Assembly (NCBI RefSeq): GCF_042432825.1
Contig: NZ_JBHLWN010000053.1
Coordinates: 1 to 23,172 of the forward strand
Direction of reading: 5' to 3'
Source: Gordoniibacillus chartarius
GTDB lineage: Bacteria; Bacillota; Bacilli; Paenibacillales; NBRC-103111
DNA length: 23,172 nucleotides
The notes beneath the pieces are model-generated. The model ran no database searches. It worked only from the letters and a program-made list of their open reading frames with translations, and was not told where the DNA came from. The translations under genes were made by a program, and so were the position numbers. Each line of letters opens with the position of its first letter. Position 1 is the first letter of the stretch. Shown here in pieces: positions 1 to 6,634 of the stretch.

Positions 1-87
1 TTCTACTAGGCCCTGGATTCTGCCACCTAATTTTCAAAAACGGAATTATGCAAAATGCTCACATATATCTGAATGGATGTGAACGTA

Positions 88-555
88 ATGACATTGCTTG
101 GAATAATGGAATTTATTCAATCAGGTTCATACAAGGAATTAAAACATCTAGGTAACACCGCGGCAACTTTAAAAGAAATGATCCGTGCTGAGCAGGCGGC
201 ATTAGAAAGTAAACGTATGGTTTGGACAAGTTTAGGTGTGGTGGGACAGTTTCAATATTTTAATACATTTGAATACGATCGTTTGCAATTAAACGAATAC
301 CTGTACTCCCTTGGTCTCTTACCTAGAATTGCTTGTATCGAGATCAGTTTATTATCAAGTAAACAAGCTGCGGAAATGAAGCAATTTTGCATTCCTGGTA
401 ACAAATATGTACGATATACGCCTAATCGTCTAGGTAGGATTAATGGGGATATGTCAGAGGAAGAAAACACTTCTTATCATAGTCTGTCATTAACGAATAA
501 AGTTTCTACATGGAAAGAAGTGTATGAAAGAAAGGAGACTCTAACAAAAGACTGA
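88..555 (+). CDS. Hypothetical protein, 155 aa
   Basis: I do not recognise this protein. An upstream in-frame ATG at 73 would add five residues (MDVNV); I prefer the ATG at 88 because GGATGTG lies six bases before it. The protein is soluble-looking, with no membrane segment or signal peptide. It has a basic/acidic helical N-terminal part (IRAEQAALESKR) and a C-terminal tail rich in S, T, E and K. The base composition is visibly AT-richer than the sugar operon further along, which suggests acquired DNA. It is followed by a hairpin at 580-601 and then by the first sigK remnant. It could be the last gene of an upstream unit outside the window. The open frame and codon pattern look real, but function is unknown. 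Confidence 0.5.
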   Translation: MTLLGIMEFIQSGSYKELKHLGNTAATLKEMIRAEQAALESKRMVWTSLGVVGQFQYFNTFEYDRLQLNEYLYSLGLLPRIACIEISLLSSKQAAEMKQFCIPGNKYVRYTPNRLGRINGDMSEEENTSYHSLSLTNKVSTWKEVYERKETLTKD

Positions 556-579
556 GAGAATGCACGACTACAGGCTGTA

Positions 580-601
580 AATGCTGATGAATTTCAGCAT
601 T
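580..601 (+). terminator. Hairpin after the first gene
   Basis: AATGCTGA (580-587) and TCAGCATT (594-601) form a perfect 8-bp stem with a 6-base loop, 25 bases after the stop codon at 555. No T-run follows, so it is either a weak terminator or an mRNA 3'-end stabiliser. It also contains the ATG at 581 that opens a long frame into the sigK remnant, which argues against that ATG being a real start. Confidence 0.35.
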
Positions 602-621
602 CAAGGAGCTACCCGATGGAG

Positions 622-1075
622 ACGGGAACTGACGACTTGCGTCGTTCATATCGTCAAAAAGTTCGACAATACGAATGAGGACATGGAAGATTTGATCTCG
701 ATAGGGACGATTGGGCTGATCAAGGCGATTGAGTCGTTCTCACCGGACAAAGGGACCAAGCTCGCAACGTTCGCCGCGCGGTGTATTGAAAACGAAATCC
801 TGATTCACATTCGGTCACTTGGCACGGAAGCCGATGATGTCGTGGATAAGGTGCAGCTCAAGATTGAGCGGTCGAAGATATACAAGAACTTGGATATATT
901 GGATGAGCGGGAGCGGGAAGTGGTGGTGGGCAGGTTTGGGCTAGAGACCGGTGGAGAAGAGCGGACGCAGCGGGAGATTGCGAAGGAGCTGGGGATCTCG
1001 CGCAGTTATGTGTCGCGGATTGAGAAGCGGGCGTTGATGAAGTTGTATCATGAGTTTTATAAGGCAAAACGGTGA
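622..1075 (+). pseudogene. sigK: sigK remnant, copy 1 (5'-truncated, 28-codon internal deletion)
   Basis: This is a degenerate copy of the mother-cell sporulation sigma factor gene sigK. Recognisable blocks are HIVKKFDNTNEDMEDL and ISIGTIGLIKAIESF (sigma region 2), AARCIENEIL, and the region 4 helix-turn-helix block QREIAKELGISRSYVSRIEK with the C-terminus MKLYHEFYKAKR. The first ~60 residues of normal SigK are missing, and the remaining 5' edge (about 622-655) is scrambled by small indels. After IRSL the frame jumps directly to GTEADD; compared with copy 3, about 28 codons (KKTRKDV to LIDIL) are lost in frame at a short CTT-type microhomology near 811. The open frame begins at an ATG inside a hairpin with no ribosome binding site. 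I call it non-functional. It shares a 3' tail of about 110 bp with copy 3. Confidence 0.85.
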
Positions 1076-1082
1076 TTAGTGG

Positions 1083-1107
1083 AGGGTGCTCGAAAAAGCA
1101 CTCTTTT
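1083..1107 (+). terminator. Terminator after sigK copy 1
   Basis: AGGGTGCT (1083-1090) pairs with AGCACTCT (1097-1104) through a G·U wobble, with a short T tract following. The same hairpin in a better-preserved form follows copy 3 at 10433, so it belongs to the duplicated unit and was probably the original sigK terminator. Confidence 0.6.
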
Positions 1108-1155
1108 ACAGCATTGTTTTTATTCTGGACAAGTATTACAGGCGAAGGGGTATCC

Positions 1156-1184
1156 TTCATTAGTCAATGTAGCTATGGTACAAT
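1156..1184 (+). promoter_or_regulatory. Candidate promoter for the toxin-antitoxin pair
   Basis: TTCATT (1156-1161) and TACAAT (1179-1184) are separated by 17 bases, and a TG element lies one base before the -10 box (an extended -10). It is 36 bases upstream of the antitoxin start. The same boxes are present in the tail of copy 3 (TACAAC there), so the promoter may have come with the sigK tail and been recruited by the toxin module. Confidence 0.4.
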
Positions 1185-1220
1185 ATCGGTATGAAGATAA
1201 CCTACGGACGGTGATCATGA

Positions 1221-1385
1221 GTGAAGCGTTTCCAGCAGTTGCACAAATTGGTTAAGTTAACTGGTGATCGGGCTAGACTCGATGCAAAAGCAAACAATAC
1301 TTACATTGTATATAAAATCAATAATGGCCAAATCGTTAAAGAGTACGCCGACGGTAAGATCGTTCAAGTTGAAGACAGGGACTAA
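1221..1385 (+). CDS. Small candidate antitoxin, 54 aa
   Basis: A short frame with a GTG start at 1221. The codon directly before it in frame is TGA, so no earlier start is possible. Upstream is a weak GGTGAT. The product starts MKRFQQLHKLVKLTG, carries the block YIVYKINNGQIVKEYADGK and ends VQVEDRD. It is small and charged, with an N-terminal helix and a beta-like C-terminal half. It stops two bases before the ATG of the zeta-type toxin, so the two are almost certainly co-transcribed. Small uncharacterised proteins directly upstream of stand-alone zeta-type kinases are common partners, which is the reason for the antitoxin call. It does not resemble the classical epsilon antitoxin (about 90 aa, helical bundle). 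The coding call is fairly firm; the antitoxin role is inference from position. Confidence 0.65.
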   Translation: MKRFQQLHKLVKLTGDRARLDAKANNTYIVYKINNGQIVKEYADGKIVQVEDRD

Positions 1386-1387
1386 TC

Positions 1388-1975
1388 ATGGATCACTCCA
1401 ATGCTACTATGTATGTGTTCGCAGGGAATAATGGCAGTGGAAAAAGCACATTTCGAAATCTGATTGTTGATCAAATTGGGGTTAGCGTAAATATTGACCC
1501 TGACTCCTTAGCTCGTGCGATAGATCCGGAGCATCCCGAACAATACAGAGTATCTGCCGGCAAAGAAGCCATAAAGCTTGCCAGGGATTGTGTTCGGAAC
1601 ATGCGAAATTTCTCCATTGAGACGACATTAGCGGGTGGCAACGTAATCCGACTCATGAAGGATGCAAGGTCAAATGGATTCGAAGTCATTATGTTTTTTG
1701 TTGGACTAGGTGATTATCGTTTAAATATTGAACGGGTAGCTGCTCGTGTACAAAATGGCGGTCATCACATTTCAACTGAGGACATCATCAGGAGACATTA
1801 TAGCTCGATTGAGAATCTGATTTTACATTTTCATCTCATCAATTATTTATATGTCATAGACAACAGTAACGCAATTGGAAAAATCGTACTTGAAGCAGAA
1901 GATCGACAGGTCCGTTTTCGGGAAGACGCTTTACCTGAATGGGTGGAACAGATCATCGAAGCACTAGATAAGTAA
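1388..1975 (+). CDS. Zeta toxin family P-loop kinase
   Basis: This is a 195-aa protein of the zeta toxin / AAA_33 family. Characterised zeta toxins phosphorylate UDP-N-acetylglucosamine and so block cell-wall synthesis. The Walker A motif GNNGSGKST is at residues 13-21. NIDPD (35-39) supplies the acidic residue expected after the first strand, the ETTLAG block (78-83) is the substrate-side strand, and RVAARVQNGGHHI (116-128) followed by RR (135-136) gives the arginine-rich lid. Length is within the range of compact chromosomal members. AGGG eight bases upstream supports the ATG at 1388; an alternative ATG lies at residue 8. It follows the 54-aa frame by two bases and ends in a strong terminator, so the pair is a self-contained module, and it lies between two sigK remnants. 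It could also be a related nucleotide kinase without toxic action. Confidence 0.85.
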   Translation: MDHSNATMYVFAGNNGSGKSTFRNLIVDQIGVSVNIDPDSLARAIDPEHPEQYRVSAGKEAIKLARDCVRNMRNFSIETTLAGGNVIRLMKDARSNGFEVIMFFVGLGDYRLNIERVAARVQNGGHHISTEDIIRRHYSSIENLILHFHLINYLYVIDNSNAIGKIVLEAEDRQVRFREDALPEWVEQIIEALDK

Positions 1976-1993
1976 CCAGTAACATTTCAAATC

Positions 1994-2038
1994 ACAGAGA
2001 CGGTAGCGTTGAGTAACCGTCTCTGTTTTCAATTTTTT
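1994..2038 (+). terminator. Rho-independent terminator of the toxin pair
   Basis: An 11-bp perfect stem (1994-2004 with 2016-2026; core CAGAGACGGT / ACCGTCTCTG) is followed by a T-rich tract with TTTT and TTTTTT. It lies 18 bases after the toxin stop codon. Copy 2 of sigK begins immediately beyond it. Confidence 0.9.
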
Positions 2039-2049
2039 ATTAACAATGA

Positions 2050-2573
2050 TTACATCGCTTTGCGTTCACAATGTCAGTTCGACAATACGAACGAGGATAT
2101 GGAAGATTTGATCTCGATCGGGACGATTGGGCTGATCAAGGCGATCGAGTCATTTTCTCCGGACAAAGGGACCAAGCTTGCGACCTTCGCCGCACGGTGT
2201 ATTGAGAAGAAATCCTGATGCATCTGCGGTCTCTGAAAAAACACGCAAAGACGTGTCGTTGCAGGACCCGATCGGAACGGATAAAGAAGGGAATGAAATT
2301 ACGTTAATTGACATTCTTGGCACAGAAGCTGATGATGTCGTGGATAAAGTGCAGCTAAAGATTGAGCGATCTAAGATATATAAGAATCTAGATATTTTGG
2401 ATGAGCGGGAGCGGGAAGTGGTCGTTGGTCGATTCGGTCTGGAAACCGGCGGCGAGGAGCGGACTCAGCGGGAGATTGCGAAGGAGCTGGGGATTTCGCG
2501 CAGTTACGTGTCACGAATTGAGAAGCGGGCATTGATGAAGCTGTATCATGAGTTTTATAAGGCGAAACGGTGA
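2050..2573 (+). pseudogene. sigK: sigK remnant, copy 2 (5'-truncated, two frameshifts)
   Basis: This is the longest of the three copies. It runs from TTACATCGCTTTGCGTTCA (a 5' edge shared with copy 3 at 9956) through FDNTNEDMEDL, ISIGTIGLIKAIESF, GTKLATFAARCIE, then KTRKDVSLQDPIGTDKEG to the normal C-terminus YHEFYKAKR. Two single-base lesions break the frame. One is in the IENEIL codons, where AAGAAATCC replaces the expected AATGAAATCC or AACGAAATCC near 2210. The other is a 6-A instead of 7-A run near 2235. About 65 N-terminal residues are absent and no start or ribosome binding site is visible. The downstream sequence differs from copies 1 and 3: a different hairpin lies directly on the stop codon. 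Non-functional as read. Confidence 0.85.
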
Positions 2574-2603
2574 AGAGGAGCGAGAGCTCCTCTTCTATCT
2601 TTA
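2572..2603 (+). terminator. Bidirectional GNRA-loop terminator
   Basis: GAAGAGGAGC (2572-2581) and GCTCCTCTTC (2586-2595) form a perfect 10-bp stem capped by GAGA, a GNRA tetraloop. It overlaps the sigK copy 2 stop codon (2571-2573), and the plus strand continues TATCTTTATC. No other clear terminator was seen after the bacteriocin operon arriving on the minus strand, so it may end both transcripts, although the T-runs are weak on both sides. Confidence 0.65.
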
Positions 2604-2703
2604 TCTTCAACAGCGGAAAAGCAACGATTATGATGATGCAGCCTGCCGCGGCGACCAGATAGGCCTGTTTGAAATGCTGCAGTTGCTCGAATGTAATTTT
2701 ACA
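2590..2703 (-). pseudogene. Possible C-terminal scrap of a membrane transporter
   Basis: On the minus strand the frame from 2703 reads CKITFEQLQHFKQAY, then LVAAAGCIIIIVAFPLLKIK and EEE. A stop lies just upstream and there is no start. One hydrophobic helix ending in a basic/acidic tail resembles the last transmembrane segment of major facilitator drug exporters. It converges on sigK copy 2 across the shared hairpin, as if copy 2 preserves an older sigK-transporter junction. This is short and could be chance. Confidence 0.3.
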
Positions 2704-2717
2704 TTATCGAGTAATCG

Positions 2718-2912
2718 CTATTTGTTTTTGTTCTTCTTGAAAGGAATCACGGTTACGATGATACCAAAAAGGACTGCCGGTCCAACGATACGAAGAATAT
2801 GATAAGTGTTCCATTCCGTAATGGAATTCCAACTTATCAAAACATTTGCAACAATAAACAGCAGCGTGGAGAGTATAAATATTTTCACGTATTCTTCCCC
2901 TCTCTTATTCAT
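2718..2912 (-). CDS. Two-helix cationic membrane protein, candidate immunity protein
   Basis: This 64-aa protein has two hydrophobic segments, FILSTLLFIVANVLI (about 12-26) and YHILRIVGPAVLFGIIVTVI (about 37-56), and ends in a lysine-rich tail FKKNKNK. The ATG overlaps the permease stop by eight bases, so translation is coupled. Immunity proteins of circular bacteriocins are typically about 50-60 residues, hydrophobic and cationic, and are often encoded beside the ABC genes. Size, charge and position fit. It is the last gene before a terminator. In known loci the small immunity gene usually follows the D-type ATPase, but here only 34 bp separate that ATPase gene from the next gene, leaving this as the best candidate. 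No family motif proves the role. Confidence 0.6.
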   Translation of the reverse strand: MNKRGEEYVKIFILSTLLFIVANVLISWNSITEWNTYHILRIVGPAVLFGIIVTVIPFKKNKNK

Positions 2913-4119
2913 GTCTCAAAGAGTCTACCGGTTTTAATTTTGCCGCCCGATTGGCGGGGAGTAATCCGAACAAAATACCGATTGTCATTGAAAATAAAAC
3001 GCCGCCAACGATGACTTGTACGGAAATGATCGGGGCCATTCCGGTAAGAACCGAAATGAGGTAGGCCCCGGCAATTCCGAGCAGGAAGCCTGCCGCACCT
3101 CCAACCGTTGTCAGTGTAATGGATTCGATCAGGAATTGGGCCAAAATATTCCCTCTTGTGGCACCTAGCGATTTCCGGATTCCGATCTCTTTTGTTCTTT
3201 CCGTCACCGACACAAGCATAATATTCATTACACCAATGCCGCCAACCAACAAAGAGACACTTGCAATACTGCTGATGATACCGGTCATAATTTTTGTGAT
3301 GTAGGAAAGCGACTTTTTTATTTGCTCGATATTAAGTATATAAAATTCCCCTTTGGATGACTTGGTATCTTTATATTTGCGGTTTAAAAAATCGACCGCT
3401 CTCTGGCCAGCTTCGTATACTTGTTCGGAGTTTGTAGCCTGGACCGTAAGCGAATCGATTTTGTTGTTTCCGTACATGGCAGGCCATATGGTAGCGGGAA
3501 GTAATACCTTTTTCGTCTCTATTCCCAATATACTGTTTTTTTTCTCTTTGTATATGCCGATAATCTTAAGAGGAGTGCCTTCCACCTCTAAGACATCTCC
3601 CAGGATGGCGTTGTTCTTACCCAGCTTGTTTGCTACCTCCAAATTGACCATGGCTACTTTTCGACCCTGACTCAGATCGCTGCCGGAAATCATACGGCCT
3701 TTAACCAATTCCAGGGGATATAAATCCTCATACCCATCCGACATGCCGATGATCTCGGCATTCATACTTCGATCCAAGTATTGAAACGTTGTATTGGTGC
3801 TGTTGACTGTGATGACTTTCCGGATCCCGGCCAGCTTCGTCAAATCGTAAATATCGCTCTCTTCAAACGGAGCCTCCAACGGAGCAGCGAGCTGTACCGA
3901 TTCAAATTCTGTTTCGCGTAAACGGTACAAGATTTCCAATGTACTGTTCTCGTTGTTAGCAAACTGAGCTTTAAGAGCCTCTTCGCCCCCTTGTCCTATT
4001 GCTACGATGGTGATTACCGATGCGACTCCGATAACGATACCCAACATGGTAAGCACGGACCTTAATTTGTGTACCCGAAGAGAGACTAAAGCGATCTTTA
4101 ATCCTTCCCATAACCCCAC
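2905..4119 (-). CDS. MacB/FtsX-type ABC permease
   Basis: This 404-aa permease has the MacB layout. There is an N-terminal helix after a short amphipathic start (VLTMLGIVIGVASVITIVAI, about 23-42), a long extracytoplasmic MacB_PCD-like domain (about 45-275), and an FtsX domain with three C-terminal helices that contains the signature ERTKEIGIRKSLGATRG. The start is GTG at 4119, chosen because AGGAGG lies nine bases upstream and the product aligns with the usual family N-terminus (GLWEGLKIALVSLR). It overlaps the ATPase gene by 22 bp. With that ATPase and the membrane fusion protein it forms a three-part exporter. In circular bacteriocin loci such a second transporter contributes to export or self-protection; here that role is inferred from context. 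Confidence 0.88.
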   Translation of the reverse strand: MGLWEGLKIALVSLRVHKLRSVLTMLGIVIGVASVITIVAIGQGGEEALKAQFANNENSTLEILYRLRETEFESVQLAAPLEAPFEESDIYDLTKLAGIRKVITVNSTNTTFQYLDRSMNAEIIGMSDGYEDLYPLELVKGRMISGSDLSQGRKVAMVNLEVANKLGKNNAILGDVLEVEGTPLKIIGIYKEKKNSILGIETKKVLLPATIWPAMYGNNKIDSLTVQATNSEQVYEAGQRAVDFLNRKYKDTKSSKGEFYILNIEQIKKSLSYITKIMTGIISSIASVSLLVGGIGVMNIMLVSVTERTKEIGIRKSLGATRGNILAQFLIESITLTTVGGAAGFLLGIAGAYLISVLTGMAPIISVQVIVGGVLFSMTIGILFGLLPANRAAKLKPVDSLRHE

Positions 4120-4796
4120 GCTTCGACCCTCCTATCGGAGACGACGCAACCGTCGCGTATTATGATGTGTCTTCCGCAGTATTGTGCAGTTTCTTGATCG
4201 TGTGTGACAAGAATGATGGTTTTTCCCTCTTCATTCAGCCTTTGAAGGAGACTTAGAATGTTTCGGCCCGAGGATGTGTCTAGCGAACCGGTCGGTTCAT
4301 CGGCTAAGATCAACTGCGGTTCGGTAACCAAAGCCCTGGCTATCGCTACTCGCTGCTGTTGACCGCCGGATAATTGGTTCGGGAGATGATGCTTTCGGTC
4401 GCCTAATCCTACCCTTTCCAGGGCAAGGTTCGCCTTTATACTGCGTATTTTGGACGATACCCCCGCATATATCAGGGGAAGCTCCACATTCTGCAGCGCA
4501 TTCATCCTCGGGAGTAGATGAAACTGTTGAAATACGAATCCGATGTGCCGGTTTCGTTTATGCGTTAATTGTTTATCCGGTAAACCGTTCATTTCTTCAT
4601 CATTGAAATAATAAGAACCGCTTGTCGCGTTGTCCAATAAACCGATGATATTCATGAGCGTGGATTTTCCAGAACCGGAAGGGCCCATGATTGCGGTAAA
4701 TTCCCCTTTGTCGATTTCAATATTAACGTCTTTCAGAACGGGAACTTCCAGTGTATCCATGTGATAGACTTTATTTAGCTGCTGGAGACGTATCAC
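4098..4796 (-). CDS. MacB-type ABC transporter ATPase
   Basis: This 232-aa ATPase of the MacB/LolD class energises the adjacent permease. The Walker A motif GPSGSGKST, the Q-loop in FVFQQFHLLPRM, the signature LSGGQQQRVAIARAL, Walker B LILADEPTGSLD and the H-loop VTHDQ are all intact. The start is a GTG (4796-4794) with GGAAG upstream. The N-terminus MIRLQQLNKVYHMDTLEVPVL matches the family pattern, so this start is preferred over the internal ATG. It overlaps the membrane fusion gene by 26 bp and the permease gene by 22 bp, which indicates strict co-translation. Confidence 0.92.
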   Translation of the reverse strand: MIRLQQLNKVYHMDTLEVPVLKDVNIEIDKGEFTAIMGPSGSGKSTLMNIIGLLDNATSGSYYFNDEEMNGLPDKQLTHKRNRHIGFVFQQFHLLPRMNALQNVELPLIYAGVSSKIRSIKANLALERVGLGDRKHHLPNQLSGGQQQRVAIARALVTEPQLILADEPTGSLDTSSGRNILSLLQRLNEEGKTIILVTHDQETAQYCGRHIIIRDGCVVSDRRVEAWGYGKD

Positions 4797-5919
4797 GGCT
4801 AATCACTTCCATTCCATCGCGCATATTGGCTGTGGGGTTAGTTACGACTGCTTCTCCAATGAATACCCCCTCTATAATTTCCTTAAATTGATCGTTGGAT
4901 AATCCTATCTTCAGTTCCCGTTTTCTTACAATTTGATTATCTACAATAAAGGCATATTCTTTGCCGTCCTGTATCCAGATGGCATCCTGCGGAAGTGCAA
5001 TCGTCTCTTTCGACATTAATTCGATTTCAATCGTGGTATGGTAACCTTCCTTTAATCCTTCCTGCCCATCCGTCAGGTTAACAGTCAGAGGATATTGAGT
5101 GACGGATTCGTTAGTTTTCACTCCGACAATCTCACCGTCGATCGGGGTATATTCCAATTGCTTGACCATCCCTGTAAAAACAAGATTCGGAAGAACCTTG
5201 GGTCTGATCAGCACCTTTTGTCCCGGTTTGACTGATACGGAATCAAATTCTGTTATCGCCCCTTTTATAACATAAGGCTCATTGGAGTTAATCGTAATAA
5301 ACGGCTCTGTGTTAACCGCATCGATTTCTTGAATTTTGTTAACAATCCCGGAGATAGGGCTTTTCACGACCAGCCTTTCCTTCTTGCTGCTCTGTTTGTC
5401 CATCTCCATCTGATTTTCCCGCAGTTCCAATTCCAGAAGGGCGATTTCCCTCTCCATATCCTTTTTTTGCTTTTGCATATCGGATATTGTTTCCTCTATC
5501 GAAGTTACGCTATTTACATTTTTTTTTAGACTCGTTTCCAAATCTTTAATTTTCCCTTCAATTTGCTCTTTTTGCAATATTAAACGCTGGCGGGCTATTT
5601 CCAATTGGGATAATGCGGTGGTAATATTTTCCCCTCCATAATAGAATAGCTCAGTGCCCTCCGAAACCCGTTGGCCTTGGTGCACCAGTATGCCCTTTAC
5701 TTTTCCCAAACTTTCATCTTTGCTTATTTTTTCTTGCCGGCTGGGCTGCACAATTCCGGAGGACAGCAAGTAGTCCGATATGATTTGTTTTTCCACTCTC
5801 ACCGTGTCCACCACAGGAATCTGTGCTACGTTTCCTTGCACCTTGAAAAAATAAAGATTAACTGCAATAACAACGATGCATGTAAAGCCGATCAGACCTG
5901 CCAGTACCTTCTTGTTCAT
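4771..5919 (-). CDS. HlyD/MacA-like membrane fusion protein
   Basis: This is a 382-aa periplasmic-adaptor-type protein. It has one N-terminal anchor (VLAGLIGFTCIVVIAVNLYFF, about 5-25) and a biotinyl-lipoyl-like half with VKGILVHQGQRVSEGTELF. A long coiled coil follows (about 108-185, rich in E, K and Q), then the second lipoyl half LVVKSPISGIVNKI and beta-barrel and membrane-proximal domains up to the C-terminus. In Gram-positive bacteria such proteins pair with MacB-type transporters. It starts 34 bp after the D-type ATPase gene. The ribosome binding site is weak (GGTATGGA close to the ATG). It corresponds in position to the G gene of circularin-type loci. Confidence 0.85.
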   Translation of the reverse strand: MNKKVLAGLIGFTCIVVIAVNLYFFKVQGNVAQIPVVDTVRVEKQIISDYLLSSGIVQPSRQEKISKDESLGKVKGILVHQGQRVSEGTELFYYGGENITTALSQLEIARQRLILQKEQIEGKIKDLETSLKKNVNSVTSIEETISDMQKQKKDMEREIALLELELRENQMEMDKQSSKKERLVVKSPISGIVNKIQEIDAVNTEPFITINSNEPYVIKGAITEFDSVSVKPGQKVLIRPKVLPNLVFTGMVKQLEYTPIDGEIVGVKTNESVTQYPLTVNLTDGQEGLKEGYHTTIEIELMSKETIALPQDAIWIQDGKEYAFIVDNQIVRKRELKIGLSNDQFKEIIEGVFIGEAVVTNPTANMRDGMEVISRDTSPAAK

Positions 5920-5953
5920 GATTCCATACCATTCCTCACCATGATGAGTCGGC

Positions 5954-6634
5954 TCACAGACCCACGTTCATTATATTCAATACATAAGCTTCCAGCTCTT
6001 CTTCGGAAAATTCATTTCTCGACTGGAACACGGTTCCTTCCGATAATATCAAGATCTCGTCACTGATTCTCGAAGCGATAGGTATCATGTGGGTGGAAAT
6101 CAACACGATATGGCCTTGACGCGCGTAGTGAATCAACTGTTCTCGGATTAGTCTGATATTGATAGGGTCCAGCGAGACGAGCGGTTCATCCAACAGCAGT
6201 ACCTTAGGACCAAGCAACTGCGCGATAGCCAGCGCAAGCTGATGCTTCATGCCATGGGAGTAACTGACTGCCAATTTGTCGATAAATGAGCTGAGCCCGC
6301 TCCTTTCGATGTATTCGTTCATTTCGGCAGGCTCCATTGGAATATGGTTTAATTTACTAACGAAATCCAAATTCTCGTATCCGGTTAAATATTCCAGCAG
6401 GACTGGAGTCTCCGGAACATAGACAACTTCCCGGTAAAACTCCTTTCCTCCGTCGAATAGAACTACACCTTCATCAAACGGGAGACTGCCGGATAATATT
6501 TTCATTAACGTTGTCTTTCCGGCTCCATTACGGCCTAAAAGACAATAAATTTTTCCGGACTGCAGTTGAAACGAGACCCCATTCAACACCGGTGTTTTAT
6601 ATCGCTTTATCAGATTACTCACTTCAAGCTTCAT
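5954..6634 (-). CDS. ABC ATPase, bacteriocin D-type
   Basis: This 226-aa ABC ATPase has Walker A LGRNGAGKTT, Walker B KVLLLDEPL and the H-loop STHM. The signature is atypical, with YSHGMKHQLALA in place of LSGGQ. The true start is the ATG at 6634. It shares an ATGA overlap with the stop of the SpoIIM-like gene and has GGAG about eight bases upstream; longer readings reach back into that gene. Together with the DUF95 protein and the large membrane protein it probably makes the core export or maturation complex for the circular peptide, the role assigned to CirD/As-48D-type proteins. It could equally be a lipid-type or immunity transporter ATPase outside this setting. Confidence 0.85.
   Translation of the reverse strand: MKLEVSNLIKRYKTPVLNGVSFQLQSGKIYCLLGRNGAGKTTLMKILSGSLPFDEGVVLFDGGKEFYREVVYVPETPVLLEYLTGYENLDFVSKLNHIPMEPAEMNEYIERSGLSSFIDKLAVSYSHGMKHQLALAIAQLLGPKVLLLDEPLVSLDPINIRLIREQLIHYARQGHIVLISTHMIPIASRISDEILILSEGTVFQSRNEFSEEELEAYVLNIMNVGL

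Larger units (their letters stand above)
1076..1187 (+). repeat. 3' tail shared by sigK copies 1 and 3
   Basis: From the sigK stop codon to about 1187 this segment matches 10425-10540 with scattered substitutions and small indels. Shared landmarks are the tail hairpin, TTTTACAGCATT, GTATTACAG, GGGGTATCCTTCATTAG and GCTATGGTACAA. Copy 2 does not have this tail. Similarity fades shortly before the antitoxin gene. Confidence 0.8.

Noticed and set aside
581..1075. A 164-aa intact sigma factor gene
   Set aside because: The frame is open, but its start is inside a hairpin without a ribosome binding site, the N-terminal ~60 residues of SigK are missing and 28 codons of region 3 are deleted.
858..1160. 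Minus-strand frame of 100 codons
   Set aside because: Antisense to sigK copy 1; the proline/serine-rich composition comes from reading the coding strand backwards.
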